64,000 nt of DNA from Linyphia triangularis (Eukaryota; Arthropoda; Arachnida; Araneae; Linyphiidae), in the NCBI GenBank assembly GCA_963978545.1, contig OZ021721.1:100399418-100463417 (forward strand), given 5' to 3'. Every line of letters begins with the position of its first letter. Position 1 is the first letter of the stretch. The notes below the pieces were generated by a model, which was not told the origin of the DNA, did no database searches, and saw nothing but the letters and a program-made list of their open reading frames with translations. The translations under genes were made by a program, and so were the position numbers. Below, one piece after another: positions 24,475-35,999 of the stretch.

Positions 24475-25117
24475 AGAGAGGCGACTGAAATTTTTGGACC
24501 CCATCGAACATCATTCTGAATTTTTTTATAGAAATTGGAGAAAAGTGAGTAGATTACGAATCCACTGGTCTGTCTTGGCAAAAATGGCCGAAACTAGTCA
24601 AAAATTGACTTTTAATAAGTTGAATTAAATCTAATTGCCAAATGCGCCATAACTTGGCAAATAATAAGCATTTTTTTTTATTTGGTAAACCTCACTCTTT
24701 AATTTTCAATTAAGAAGGTTGCAAATGATTCGGATGAGTGGCTATGGCTTACTCACAAATGAGCCAAATTGGCAATAAACATTACGTCACTGATAACGTA
24801 ACTAATGTAGCCAATTTGGCTTACTTTTAAAAGAAACAAGTTTTCCGAGCCAGAGATCAGAAATCGTTTGCGCTTTTTCTCATTGAAATCAAAATGTAGT
24901 GAGTTGCCAGACGAAAAAGTTTGTTCTCTTTTTGGCAAGTTATGACATATTTGGTAATCGGATATTAGTTCAAATCATTTCTAGTCGATTTTTGATCAGT
25001 TTCGGCCATTTTTGCCACGACAAACCAGTGGATTCGCAATCTACTCACTTTTCTCCAATTTCTATAAAAAATTCAGAATGATGTTCGATGAGGTCGAAAA
25101 ATTGCAGTCGCCTCTCG
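24475..25117. mobile_element. Large foldback element, about 640 bp
   Basis: The arms are nearly exact reverse complements over more than 130 bp. The left arm starts GAGAGGCGACTGAAATTTTT and includes ACATCATTCTGAATTTTTT and TGGCAAAAATGGCCGAAAC; the right arm ends with the complements of these and CAGTCGCCTCTC. The centre holds further complementary AAGTTATG / CATAACTT words. No coding capacity. A long-TIR MITE or foldback transposon. Confidence 0.82.
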
Positions 25118-25298
25118 GACTACTACTGATAGTATGAAAGAACTAACATTATAGACTATCGCAAGTAAGGAAGAACTAATATTATCCATTGCGAGCACAT
25201 AAAAAATACTCATTATTATCATGTACGAAAGAATTATCATTGCTCATTGAAAGTATGTAAGAAAGTATGTCTTTGAAAATAAGGAAAAACTATGATTA

Positions 25299-25519
25299 TT
25301 AACCCTTTGCACTCCAGAGGTAACTTAAACTCACCACATGATTTGATGCCGCAACTCGAGAGGACCACTAGGTTTGATGCGGAAAATCAATGCAAAGCCA
25401 ATGACTGTGTTTAGTTTCTTTGAAGTGGATCTGTAACCGCGAACCAACCAAAAAGAGCGGGAAACGTCTCGAGTTGCTGGTCCCTCAGTGCGAAAAAGAC
25501 CTGGAGTGCAAAGGGTTAA
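25299..25519. mobile_element. piggyBac-like MITE with TTAA ends
   Basis: Perfect 19-bp inverted ends, TTAACCCTTTGCACTCCAG and its complement, bounded by TTAA on both sides. piggyBac elements target TTAA, and many have ends starting CCCTTTGC. The interior is partly palindromic (AACTCGAGAGGACC against GTCTCGAGTTGCTGGTCC). At 221 bp including both TTAA copies it is non-autonomous. Confidence 0.88.
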
Positions 25520-25597
25520 CAAGTACAGTTGAAATATCATTAGCCAAGTGAAAAAGACGTCATTTAAGTTCCATGCTTTAAAGAAGACATTAAATAT

Positions 25598-26171
25598 AGG
25601 GTGGTTAAAATCAAACTGACGGTACTCAGACGCTCGTAGCTTCGGTTCTACTGAAAGGATCCTTATGAAACTTCAAATATATGTTATGTAGATCATGCGG
25701 CCGAGGTTACCATCAAAGAAAAAATAGTTCAAAATTTCGCCAACAGGTGGCGCTGTAGCAAAATAAAAAGAATTATAACAGTTAAAAAAATCAAAGAATA
25801 AAAGATTATTTTATTTATTAGCACACCTGTATGCTCTATGTGCATACATTGTCGATCAACAATATTGTTACAACAATATAGTTTTACAATTAATGCGTGT
25901 TCTTTCCTGTGTAGCCTTAAAGTCCATGCAGGCAATTGATTTCTTTGAGCCATACTTATTGCTTTTATTAAGAAATTACATGAACTACTCATTTGCATAT
26001 GGTTTTACCAATACAGCGCCATCAATAGGCAACATTTCAAACTAATTTTTTTCCGACGGAAACCTTGACCGCAGGATCTACATAACATACATTTCAAGTT
26101 TCATTTGGATACGTCTAGTAGAACAGGATATACAAGCCTTTGAATACAGTCAGTTTATTTTTAACCACCGC
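25598..26171. mobile_element. Long-TIR foldback element with AGGGTGGTTAAA ends
   Basis: The left arm (AGGGTGGTTAAAATCAAACT, TATGTTATGTAGATCATGCG, CAGGTGGCGCTGTA) is matched by the inverted right arm (TACAGCGCCATCAATAGG, CAGGATCTACATAACATA, AGTTTATTTTTAACCACC) over about 165 bp with scattered mismatches. An AT-rich centre shows no coding frame. The termini resemble those of MITE family 1. Confidence 0.8.
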
Positions 26172-26620
26172 ACAAGCAAAAAGTAAATACAGTGATCAAA
26201 TACAAAAACTCAAATATTATAAAATTTGCAAAATTGCTAAATTAAGATTGGTTTAGTTTTGTCAGCGCAAAGGCTTTTATTTTTCCGTTTGAAATAATTT
26301 AAAAAGCGCGTGAGAGAAAATCTCACACAGCCCAAAATATTGCAGAATGTGAGGGAAAATTACATAGGTTAATGGAGCTTCAGTGAAAACTCGTTTGTTA
26401 ATTAGAACCATCTGTAGGAAACTAAAAATTTCCCTTACTTTGAATGTCTTTCCAAAATTTAAACTTTTTAATGTTATTAAAAAACACGTGTTCAGGGGCG
26501 TACTGGAACATAAAATCGACACTGTGATTTTAGATTTGTGGCCGCCTAAATTTTCAATCTAATCGTTAATGAAATATTAATCATTATTGGTAATAATAAA
26601 ATAATTCCAATAATTAAATG
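26172..26620. other. AT-rich DNA, no feature recognised
   Basis: No coding frame with domain content. The minus-strand open frame at 26277-26522 is compositionally noncoding. Confidence 0.4.
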
Positions 26621-26746
26621 ATTAATTTTAATTAAATGATTAATTTTAATTAAATGATTAATTTTAATTAAATGATTAATTTTAATTAAATGATTAATTT
26701 TAATTAAATGATTAATTTTAATTAAATGATTAATTTTAATTAAATG
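26621..26746. repeat. 18-bp tandem repeat, seven perfect copies
   Basis: Seven exact tandem copies of ATTAATTTTAATTAAATG, starting directly after ATTAAATG of a partial copy. Each unit contains a homeodomain-like TAATTAAA and is nearly self-complementary. Perfect identity implies recent expansion. Confidence 0.95.
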
Positions 26747-26756
26747 GTTTTAATAT

Positions 26757-26990
26757 TTAATATATTGATATTTATATATAAATATGTATATTTGAGTACC
26801 ATACATATTTATATATAAATATGTATATTTGAGTACCATACATATTTATACGTAAATATGTATATTTGAGTACCATACATATTTATATATAAATATGTAT
26901 ATTTATATATACGTATGTATATTATTTATATATAAATATGTATATTATTTATATATAAGTATGTATATTTATATATAAATATGTATATTT
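26757..26990. repeat. AT-rich repeat with three 37-bp units
   Basis: The word GAGTACCATACAT recurs at exactly 37-bp spacing (26794, 26831, 26868). The rest of each unit is TATATAAATATGTATATTT, which then continues as shorter TATAAATATGTATAT repeats without the GAGTACC insert to about 26990. Confidence 0.9.
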
Positions 26991-27499
26991 AACAGGCAAT
27001 TTCAACAATTAAATAAGTTTTATTTCTTAATTAATCCTAAAAATTTAATTGTTCTAATAATTTGTTTAATTAAATCAAATTTTCTCTGCGCCTCTACTAT
27101 TTATGCCTAATTTGCGTGAACTTGGACATGATCTATAAAATTAATTTAAATTAATTAAAGTTTACTATAAAATTAATGTCACATTTTAAGCAATTTTTTA
27201 ATGTACAAGCTATCTCTTTGAAACCAAAGTGATTGTTCTATAATAGTTAGTAATTTCAGTGGGAGTGACTGGTTTATTAATGCATTGGGTTCTTTAAAAA
27301 AAATTTGAGGGAAACTAATTATATGAAAAAAATTAAGAACTAAAAGAAAAAAAAAATTCTGTACCGCACCTGCCCATTTTGCAAAGACACAAACCGGCCT
27401 GGTGATTGCACCGGACAACCCTATGGCCAGTGCGCCCCTGAGTGTACTGTTGTATTTAATACACATTTGTATATTTTAAAGAATATTGCTATAGATAAA
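26991..27499. other. AT-rich DNA, no feature recognised
   Basis: Mostly AT-rich. A less AT-rich patch at 27360-27450 has no motif or domain I recognise. Confidence 0.4.
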
Positions 27500-27990
27500 A
27501 TATAGGATTGTACTTATCCTATGGGACCAGAAAAGACGGACGATAAGAGGAAAACAACGAGATCCCCTTTAGAAGTAGCAACCTTATTCGAGGCCAACCC
27601 TTTTGGCAAGAGACTATCACCATAGCAACACAGCTCGGCCAAGCGAACCTAACTCAATAAGAAAAACAAGTGACCAAAATAAACGGCTTCCATAAGAAGC
27701 GTGGCCGGAGGCTTGGTGGCCACAAACAGATCATCATCCCCGTGGGTCTCTCCCTAAGAAGGCACCACAAGAAAAACAAAGGAATGTGAAATGATTTATG
27801 GAAGGAACGGCGATTCCCCCCATGCCCCTCGCTCAATATTCACTACTCACCAAGCTTCTTGCGATTCCCTAGAAACGCTCACTTTGCATAAGAGCTTCTC
27901 AGATCCCATGCGGTCAGGGGAAAAGATCTGTGTGCGTGTTTCCTAGCAAAGATGGGGGAGGGTCGATTTTTGAATGTACTACTGCAGTCA
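27500..27990. promoter_or_regulatory. Candidate regulatory block
   Basis: A 500-bp island of balanced composition between AT-rich repeats, with GATA-like words (AACAGATCATCATCC), AAAATAAACGGCTTCCATAA and GTGGCCGGAGGCTTGGTGG. The part from 27865 is partly repeated at 28445. No coding frame survives. Enhancer function is inferred only. Confidence 0.3.
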
Positions 27991-28610
27991 ATAACTGGAG
28001 CAGAAGAATAAAGGTTAATCAAGAATTGGAGGCAGGGGCGTAGCCAGAGATATTTTTTCGGGAGGGAATACGAAATTATAACTTAACAAATCCTAACAAT
28101 AATTTTTGTTATTAATGCCAAAAAGATTTATTTACAGGTATTTCTAAGTATGTTTAGAAATTTATTTACATTTTAAACAAATTTACCAATTTAAAGAAAA
28201 GTTCTTTAATTTTTACATTCTAATAGCAAACTGAAAAATTTCGTGAGGGGGTATATCCCCATATCCCTCCCTCTAATCAAGCTCCTGATTAGAGGAAAAA
28301 ACTCATGCTGGTTATTTTGACTTTATTTCTAACATGGAATAATTTTTATGGTACTAAGAAAATTACATTAAAAAAAAAAAGGTATGTACATATCTCAAAC
28401 GAAAATGTAAAATTAGTGCAAAAGAACTAAAATTAATACAATTCTCTAGAAATCCTCACTTTGCATATCCCATGCGGTTAAGGGAAAAGATCTCAGTACG
28501 TTTGTTTCCATGCAAAGCTGGAGTTATTAGAATATGTGTATTAAATAGTCGGTTTTTTTAAGTTACTACTCTAATCAATAACAAGGACAAAAGAATCAAG
28601 ATCAATTCGA
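27865..28610. repeat. Diverged direct duplication, about 580 bp apart
   Basis: 27866-28010 and 28445-28610 share CTCACTTTGCATA, ATCCCATGCGGT, GGGAAAAGATCT, GCAAAG(A/C)TGG and a distal CAATAAC..AAGAATMAAG sequence. The second copy lacks a short segment and is more AT-rich, so it has decayed or the first is constrained. Confidence 0.6.
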
Positions 28611-29149
28611 AAATTGATTAGGATCTGGAACTAATTTATTTTTATTTTGGTTGAAATATGTTTTAGTTGAACTAAAAAAGATGCAGAAAGTAGTCACTTG
28701 AAACGATAGTTATAAAAAAAATATTAAAATTAGTGCAAAAAAGTCATAAGTAGATTCAAATTTCAATATCTCAAAATTACACAATTGTTGGGTGACATCG
28801 ACACTAAAAAGATCCCTCCAAGAGTTATTTATCGCCAAATCTCTAAAGGTTGAACAACCATGGTTGCCCCTCATGTAGACCTAGCGACAGAAAACTAAAA
28901 AAATCCCCTTAATATCATAATATACACACCATATGTTATGATATTAAGCGGAACAATAATCAGCATATTCTTGTGCTTATATTTAAACAAAGTAATATTT
29001 CAGAACAATCGAGATACATAGTAGAGAAAACGATTACATACCTAAAGAATCTTGTTACTTTCTTACAAGACCTGTCCTATTATTCTGAAAATAATCTCTT
29101 AATGCTGTGACAGTAAGTTAAAAATAATAACTTTATTTCAACAACGGTT
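28611..29149. other. AT-rich DNA with a 13-bp hairpin
   Basis: Only a perfect inverted pair CTTAATATCATAA (28908-28920) / TTATGATATTAAG (28936-28948) with a 15-nt loop stands out. No gene. Confidence 0.4.
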
Positions 29150-29800
29150 CTATACCTACAATTTCCAAATATGCAATTCTTTAAGTTTACCTTAGTTTAA
29201 TTTACATAATTGATTACAATACCTAAGCAATAGGTGTGCAACATACAGTGATAAGCCCAAACAGTGCCCTTCAATTCCTTCCCAACACAAAATATCACTT
29301 CACAAGTTACGCAATAATATAAATATCTTCACTTGCAATTTATATACCTAGAGTTGCCAAAAATTAAGTTCTTTAAGCTTATCTGAATCTTACCTAATCC
29401 ATTACTATACCTAAACAATAAGTTTACAACAGACAGTAGATACAATAAATTTACATAATTGATTACAATACCAAAGCAATAGGTGTGCAACATACATTGA
29501 TAAGCCCAAACAGAGCCCTTCAATTCCTTCCCTACACAAAATATCACTTCACGAGTTACACAATAATATAAATATCTTCACTTGCAATTCATATACCTAG
29601 AGTTGCCAAAAATTAAGTTCTTTAAGCTTATCTAAATCTTACCTAATCCATTACTATACCTAAACAATAAGTTTACAACAGACACAGTACATACAATGCC
29701 TAAACTTAGCCCTTCAACTGCTTCCACACCACACTACAATATCATCCCATACAAATAATCCAATAAAATGAATATTGTCACTTGCAATATCTTCCCACTT
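29150..29800. repeat. 249-bp tandem duplication with partial flanking copies
   Basis: TTTACATAATTGATTACAAT recurs at 29201 and 29450, and GCCCTTCAATTCCTTCCC-type sequence at 29266, 29515 and, more diverged, 29709. The two central copies differ at only a few per cent of sites. A shorter internal similarity (TTGCCAAAAATTAAG, AATATGCAATTCTTTAAG) suggests that the unit itself arose from an older shorter repeat. Confidence 0.88.
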
Positions 29801-29869
29801 TTCTCCATAAAAATATCCCTCCCCTATCACTAATTCAGTTATCTTCCTCCAAATATCAAGATCTTTATT

Positions 29870-30260
29870 TGAAGGGGCGGCGTTCCGCCCTGAGCAACTT
29901 AGCGATCCAGTCACGCTTGCTCAGTCGTCCTTCCTGCAGTGTGGCGGCACTTTAATTAAGCCATACACACCAAAGTTCACGCTAACGAGGAAAGCTGGCC
30001 TGTTATCTGTTTTCATAATAAGAGGGGTGGGACCGTGCTGTAAGATGACAGCTTATCAACATCCCCCAGTCATAAAATATTCATTACTTAGACCCGCTGA
30101 TGGCTTGATTGTATTTGAATAACCGCCGGATGGTTATTAGGCGCGTTGCTTGTCACAGATATGATTTGTTACGCCGCCTTGTATTATCGGGATTTGTTTG
30201 GCGGTTGGATAGAAGCCTTGCACCTTGAACTGCTACTGTTCGGATTTTTTTTATTGTTTT
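29870..30260. promoter_or_regulatory. Candidate enhancer / conserved noncoding element
   Basis: An island of balanced composition between two decayed repeat arrays, including TTTAATTAAGCC (homeodomain), CATAAAATATTCATTAC (Abd-B-like TTTATG on the minus strand), TTATCTG and CTTATCAAC GATA-like sites, and CCGCCGGATGGTTATTAGG. No coding frame. Survival between repeats argues for constraint, which is inference. Confidence 0.38.
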
Positions 30261-30379
30261 AGGTTAGAGGGGTCTTCAGGGAACGCGGAGGGAGATTCGA
30301 ATATTGTTTTGGAGAGTTTGTAACACATAATTGTAGAATCGACTGGCTTAATACAACTTTTAATAATTACTTAACTAAA

Positions 30380-30960
30380 CTGATAAGAAACAATACAAGA
30401 ATAATCAACAATACAACTAATAATTAAACATATTAGCAATTCCATAATAATTACGTTATCAATTCAGAAATAATTAACTATATTATTAATTCAATAATAT
30501 ACCACATTACTAATTCAGTAATAATTAAGAAAACTGCCAATTTAGAAATAACCGATAATATTAACAATTCTGTAATAATTGACAATCATACCAATTCAGT
30601 AATAATTGACAATGTCTCCAATTCAATAATAATTGACAATACATATTACTAATCCAGTTACTTTTGATATAAAATTACCAATTCAGTAATAACTGGAAAT
30701 ATTACTAATTCACTAAAAATTAACAATATTCCCAATTCAATAATAATTAACAATACTTTAAAAATACTAACTATTGTTTAATATTTAACAATTCAGTAAT
30801 AATTAGGAAGAGGGTAATAATGTTAACCAATCAATAGTAGATATCAATACGGTATTAATAATAATAATTCAGGAATAATTGACGATAATATAAGTTTAAT
30901 AATTATTAATTCTTTAATAATATTGTAATAACAAAATAATTAACTATATTGAAATTAATG
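30380..30960. repeat. Degenerate AT-rich minisatellite
   Basis: The phrase CAATTCAGTAATAATTGACA and close variants recur about every 30-35 bp for nearly 600 bp, with increasing decay outward. No coding frame. Confidence 0.8.
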
Positions 30961-31312
30961 AAAATAATGTACGATGCTGTAAAAATATCACAGTAATTAA
31001 CTCTGATATTATTATAATAGAATCAGTATAGCATACTATTGAGGTAAAAATTTGAGTACCCTTGATAAACATTGTGCCAAGATTGTGTCTCGAATGGAAT
31101 AAAACCTGTTAAACTACCACCAGGCAGTACGACATCCGACACGAGACTGACACAAACATCGTCTTATCTACTCACTTTGAGAAACAGGGATTGCAGATAT
31201 TTATTCCAGGCTGAATCTAAATTCCCTAAAATTCTCTCGTAAGTATTCTGCCTTTAAGGCGTACATCCCAATTAATAAAAATAATAATAATTTTCGAAAT
31301 GAATTTCTAAGT

Positions 31313-31466
31313 TTTACTATACATGGTTTACGCATTTACTATACGTGGTTCACAAATTTACTATATGTGGTTCACAAATTTACTATACGTGGTTTAAACA
31401 TTTAATATACGTGATTTAAACATTTTTATGCGTGATTTTCACGTCTACAATACGTAGTTCACACAT
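31313..31466. repeat. 22-bp minisatellite, about seven units
   Basis: Unit TTTACTATACGTGGTTCACA plus two bases, with neighbouring units differing at a few positions (TATATGTGG, TATACATGG). The last two units are more diverged and one is a base short. Confidence 0.88.
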
Positions 31467-31777
31467 TTGAAATATGGGGTATACACGTTTATTATTCATT
31501 GTATTTTTATTTAGGAATTCTTTCTTTCATTACTTGCTTCTGCTGCTGAAAAAAATTAAGACTAATTATACAATCTTTTACTGCAATGCCTGTTTTATTT
31601 GTTACTACAATGCCGCAGGATTTCTACTTCGTAACCTTTCATCCGTTGAGAAAATTCGACTTAAAAAATAATGTACACGCATCATCCACTTAGCCTTTCA
31701 ATTAAAATTGGCTGTAACGTTTTACTTGTTCCTAAAGTTTGTGATAAAACCAAGCAAAATCAATGAACTTCTAAAGG

Positions 31778-31955
31778 CCTACCTGCTGGCTGTGGGGTTA
31801 GCACTCTAGCTTCGCATGAAAAAGGTATTGGGTTATAACGTGGGTTAGGCATGAAGGTTCTTTGTGGTTCGGAATCCACGTTAAGCTGTAGATCCTGGCC
31901 TGATTAGCCATCATTGTGCATAAAAATAGGTCGTTGACCATATAAACCAACCAAT
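31778..31955 (+). mobile_element. SINE family B, copy 3
   Basis: CCTGCTGGCTGTGGGGTTAG tRNA-like head with A-box region GGTTAGCACTCTAGC, decayed B box GGGTTATAACG, then GGCATGAAGGTTCTTTGTGG, GGAATCCACGTTAAGCTGTA and 3' end GTTGACCATATAAACCAACC. Full length and colinear with copies 1 and 2. Confidence 0.8.
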
Positions 31956-32040
31956 TCTCTAAAGAGTTAGATCTAAGTGTACAACCCGGATCGCTACTGA
32001 TGTACAAATGTATTTCAATATATCTTCACTCATTATCAGA

Positions 32041-32171
32041 CAGGGTGTTCCAAAATAGTGGTTGTTATATGGTTTATTTTTTTAAACAAGACAGTATCAG
32101 TTCAAGTAACAAAATAGCTAAAAATAGAGTACGGATTCGAGATTTTTAATGCGTTTTATTTCGGTTCATTT

Positions 32172-32210
<39 letters not shown>

Positions 32211-32218
32211 ATTAGTGG
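32041..32218. repeat. CAGGGTGTTCC-type element end and 44-nt poly-T run
   Basis: 32041 begins CAGGGTGTTCCAAAATAGTG, a terminus like those of the MITEs elsewhere, but I see no matching inverted end nearby. 32175-32218 is an uninterrupted T44 run, which could be the reverse-complement tail of a retroposed sequence or a slippage product. Confidence 0.45.
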
Positions 32219-32479
32219 GATTTAACCCCAAAACTTTTGTGTAAAGTACCTTTTTCCTTTCCAGGAAACATAAAATTTAAAATTTGATTACTTTTAAATT
32301 AAATGAGGCATGTAATTTTTTTCAATTCCTTATCTTATTTTGAACATGTTTGCGATTCACTCCGATTCCATAACTCTACAGCTGAAAAACAACAACATAA
32401 CTCTATGTGTTGTAACCCTCCCACCTTCTTTTTTAACCCTCATTTTGGTCTTACGTACTGAAAAGAAGCTTTCTTGACA

Positions 32480-33260
32480 CGCTAATGTGCAATTTAACGT
32501 GTGCATTTTTATATCCATTCAAAACTATTTTCGGTAATTGTTAACATTTTTCATTTTTTTTCCCTTCGAAAACAACCCTTCGGGTGTATTCATCTCGAAC
32601 TCATTCCCGTTAGAAACAATCGAAATCTCTCCCGAACAAACCCATTTCAACATGCATTCTCAACACGGTTCTTTCAACACTCTTTATTTATTTTCCGTCA
32701 TCCGCGTTTCATCTTAATGAAAAGAAGACACCCCCTTCCCTCCCCCTCCCCCTACCCCGATAACCCAGGCGAACACGCAACTTCGATAATGCAATGAAGT
32801 TGCCAGTTTCTGTTTCGAAACGAACAAAAAAAAAGTCCACCCCCTTTGATGAAGAGGTTGATTGGGCAGACTATTATGAATCCACCCCTCCACAAAGTGA
32901 ATCGGATGCCTTAAAAAAGGCACGTGGCTGTCACGTGACCATTAGAACGGTTCAGCGACGGCGTGAAATGGGTCGGATAAAATCATATGAAATATGGCCG
33001 CAGGAAACCCAGGGGTCGACCCGGAACGGGTAGCTACGATCTCTGCAGATCAATCATCCCCCCCCCCCTTCCCTACTTAGAATGAAACGAAAAAGGGAAA
33101 GTGAAGAATTTTCGAATAAAGTGGGGGTGGAAAAGATGCTCAACAATTGTCTCGCCCGCCGTATGGATCAATATTAAAAAACCCTTAAAATGAATCGTTA
33201 TCGTTTGGGGGGGGGGGGGTGAATTGTAGGGGAGAAGCTCTTTAGCGACACGGCCCATTG
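32480..33260. promoter_or_regulatory. Candidate regulatory block bounded by C and G runs
   Basis: Less AT-rich than its flanks, with C11 at 33058-33068 and G13 at 33207-33219. The open frames on both strands (for example 32501-32797 and 32794-33033) overlap each other and show no domain, so I do not call a gene. CpG-containing words such as CGGATGCC and GACCCGGAACGGGTAG suggest regulatory DNA or an unmethylated island. Confidence 0.3.
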
Positions 33261-34599
33261 ATGGGATAATGATGTAGCATTAGAAACGTTATGATTTGTT
33301 GCTCATTGTCCAGCAGTGATGCTTCCTGGAAACTTACTCTACCCACTTCATTCCATATAAGCGCAATTTAAAATACATAAGTTTCAAAATTTTTATTCTA
33401 CAAGAAATCTATAGTCCATCTATCCATTTCAAATTTGTGCTTAGTGGCAGTGTTATGGATTGGTTTTATTGGAGATTTTCTTGTGCAAAAGCTATACAAA
33501 GACTTTATCTATATTTGTAAATTGAGCAACTGAGCTAGATATTTGAAAGTGTCCGTTTGTGGAGATAGGGATGTATTCTGAGAGGTATTTGAAAGGGGAA
33601 CTGTTTTGCATTTATATCTCTAATGACAAAACAAAAACCATCAGGCAACCCAACAACTGACAAAAGATGAAAAGATAGATTGTCCAGCTTCAGGTGAATC
33701 TTAAAACTGGGACTGATAACCCTCTTGCATTTTTAATGCATCTGAATACCTTGCAATAAGCATTACTTATTGATTTTTATATAGCAGTCATACCTTCATC
33801 CCCCAATCAAGTAATTAAAATATGTACTCCTTCGTCACTAGTTCATATTTGTACAAATGGTATTATTATATTTTTTACCACAGAAGATCTAGAGTAATAA
33901 AATTTTTATAAACAACTTGCATTTTAAGGGGGTATAGGAGACTAAATTTGAAAAAATTTCCAAATTTTTTTATTATTTAAAAAAATAATAATAGAAATAG
34001 ATCTGAGTTGAATGAAATCATAAATTAAGTTTTACATGAATTACAACTTTTAATATTGAGTAATTAGCACCATGACGGATGCTTCTCAACCATTCTAAAG
34101 TCCAGTTTCCTTGGTGATGATATTTTCCTCGTCTTTTGAAGTTTGAATCGACATAACACTAGAAATGTATATTATAAATACATTAAACATTTTTCAAGTA
34201 TTCTTTAAGTATATTTTTTTAACTTTTTTAATTATTGATGGGTTAATTCTAAAAAATTCTACAATTCTTTTTTTAAAGAAAATTAGTGAAATATTATTTG
34301 AAGTTTTGAAAGTAAACTTTAAAAAAAAATTCTAATGATGTTCAAGAAAATTTTTAAAAAATCGTTCTATGATTCTCAATTAGTAATTTAGAATTAAAAA
34401 ATTTTGTAAATTGAACAATAAGTAATTTTTTAACGTATATCAAAAATAGAAATTCCAAATTTTACTCAAATTTAAATTTTCCAAAAAATTAAAAAGTGCT
34501 ATTTTAATATAAAATAGTGTATTCAACTAATTTAACAAAAATACATCTACCCCTCAAAAAATCATAACATTTACTTAAAAATTCTTATACCTGTCCTAT
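33261..34599. other. AT-rich DNA, no feature recognised
   Basis: Increasingly AT-rich toward 34500. No inverted or tandem structure noticed beyond short homopolymers. Confidence 0.4.
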
Positions 34600-35840
34600 A
34601 TCTTAGCTGTAAAAAAGGGTCAAACATTCTAATTGTTGAATATTCTAACTCCCTATATCCCAAATTACCAGGAACCTGAAAACTGGTGCACATATTTCCG
34701 AATGTTAACATAGTAAATAAGCTATCACAATTTTGACTAATAACCCTTAATTGGTCGAAAAGGGGGTTATGTTATTATTGTCCTATTTTCCACAAAATCA
34801 GGACAGTGAAAAATTGGTACTAATATTCCCGAAGATATTATATAAGTAACACTAAAACATCATCACGAATGTTATTGACTATCTTTACAGGGTTAAAAAG
34901 CGTTTCAAACATTATAAATATGGATTATCCTAATGTTCTAGTTCCTATACAGCCTGCACGATGAAAATTAGTAAACATGTTCTCAAATTTTTACATAAAC
35001 TAGGTATGTGGAATGAGGCACAACTATGTTTAAATTTGACGTGGAATATTGTTATTACCATTTTCATTCATTTGAAAAAATGGCCAGTTTGACAATATTT
35101 TTGGCAATAATTCTTACAGGGGCAAAATCCCCCCCCCCCCCTTGCAAAAATGGCGAATTTGACGATATACAATGACGTTTTGACAATTCTTACATTATCC
35201 TTTCTTGTAAGTGAAACAAGAGAGGGAGAAAACGGTCGTCTGATGCTCAAAAAAGAGACCTCTCTGTTAAAGACATTAGTTTCTCAACTTTTTACACCTT
35301 TTATAGCATTTTTTATGAGAATTTTGGAGGTGGGGTTGTTTAGAAAAAATTAAGAGGCGTTATCATAGCGATTTTGATCAAAATCATTAGAGCTGTTTTT
35401 ACCAATTGCTGAAAAACATGATTTTTATCATGTTTTACGCATACGCAATATTGATGAAAATCTTAATGACAGTTCCCATGACCAGCGCTAAGTGGTACAC
35501 CAAATTTGAACATCGTAGGGTCAATTCGTTTGGGAGTTATGCTGACCTACATCAATATACCCTATATCAACATATAAGTGAACTGAAAATAAAAATGTGG
35601 TCAAACTATTGCCAAATCCTATAAGTATAGAATATCTCATAAATCCAAATTAGATAGCCATTCCGAACTTGTATAACTAACTTTAAAGGGACAAAATTTT
35701 AAATATTAAATATCCCAATGTCCTACTTCCCATAAATTCATGACGGCATGAAATTAGAGAGCTCAAATTTGGTACAGCTGTTTCTTATAAGCTAATAACG
35801 AAAACTACCAACAACATAATATCCAGTACAAAAATGGGTT
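34600..35840. repeat. Decayed satellite-like array with ~150-bp monomers, interrupted
   Basis: Successive units share a GGGT.AAACATTCTAA / CCTA.TTCCCACAAA / GAAAATTGGTAC / ATATTCCCGAATGTTA order at about 34615, 34760 and 34892, and again at 35683. Between the third unit and the last lies repeat C copy 3 (35074-35605), implying that the repeat inserted into an existing array. Unit boundaries are approximate. Confidence 0.5.
35074..35605 (+). repeat. Dispersed repeat family C, copy 3
   Basis: Matches the 22605 copy through AATGGCCAGTTTGAC, TCTGTTAAAGACATTAGTTT, CAACTTTTTACACCTTTTAT, GCGATTTTGATCAAAATC and CACCAAATTTGAACATCGTA. A C13 run (35129-35141) replaces part of the left section. The reading frame of the other copies is broken here. 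Confidence 0.65.
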
Positions 35841-35999
35841 TTCAGATAGCTATTTTATATAGAAATCACTTCCCTTGTTCCCTTTCCTACATATATGAAC
35901 CCACTGACACTGTTTTTGACTATAGATAAATATCGTCAAATAAAGCAAGCTTGTCAACTAGAGTATGTTACTTAACACTAGACGCACACTTAGAAATCA

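Noticed and set aside
29150..29800. CRISPR-like direct repeats
   Set aside because: Units are 249 bp with no short repeat/spacer alternation, and the context is eukaryotic.
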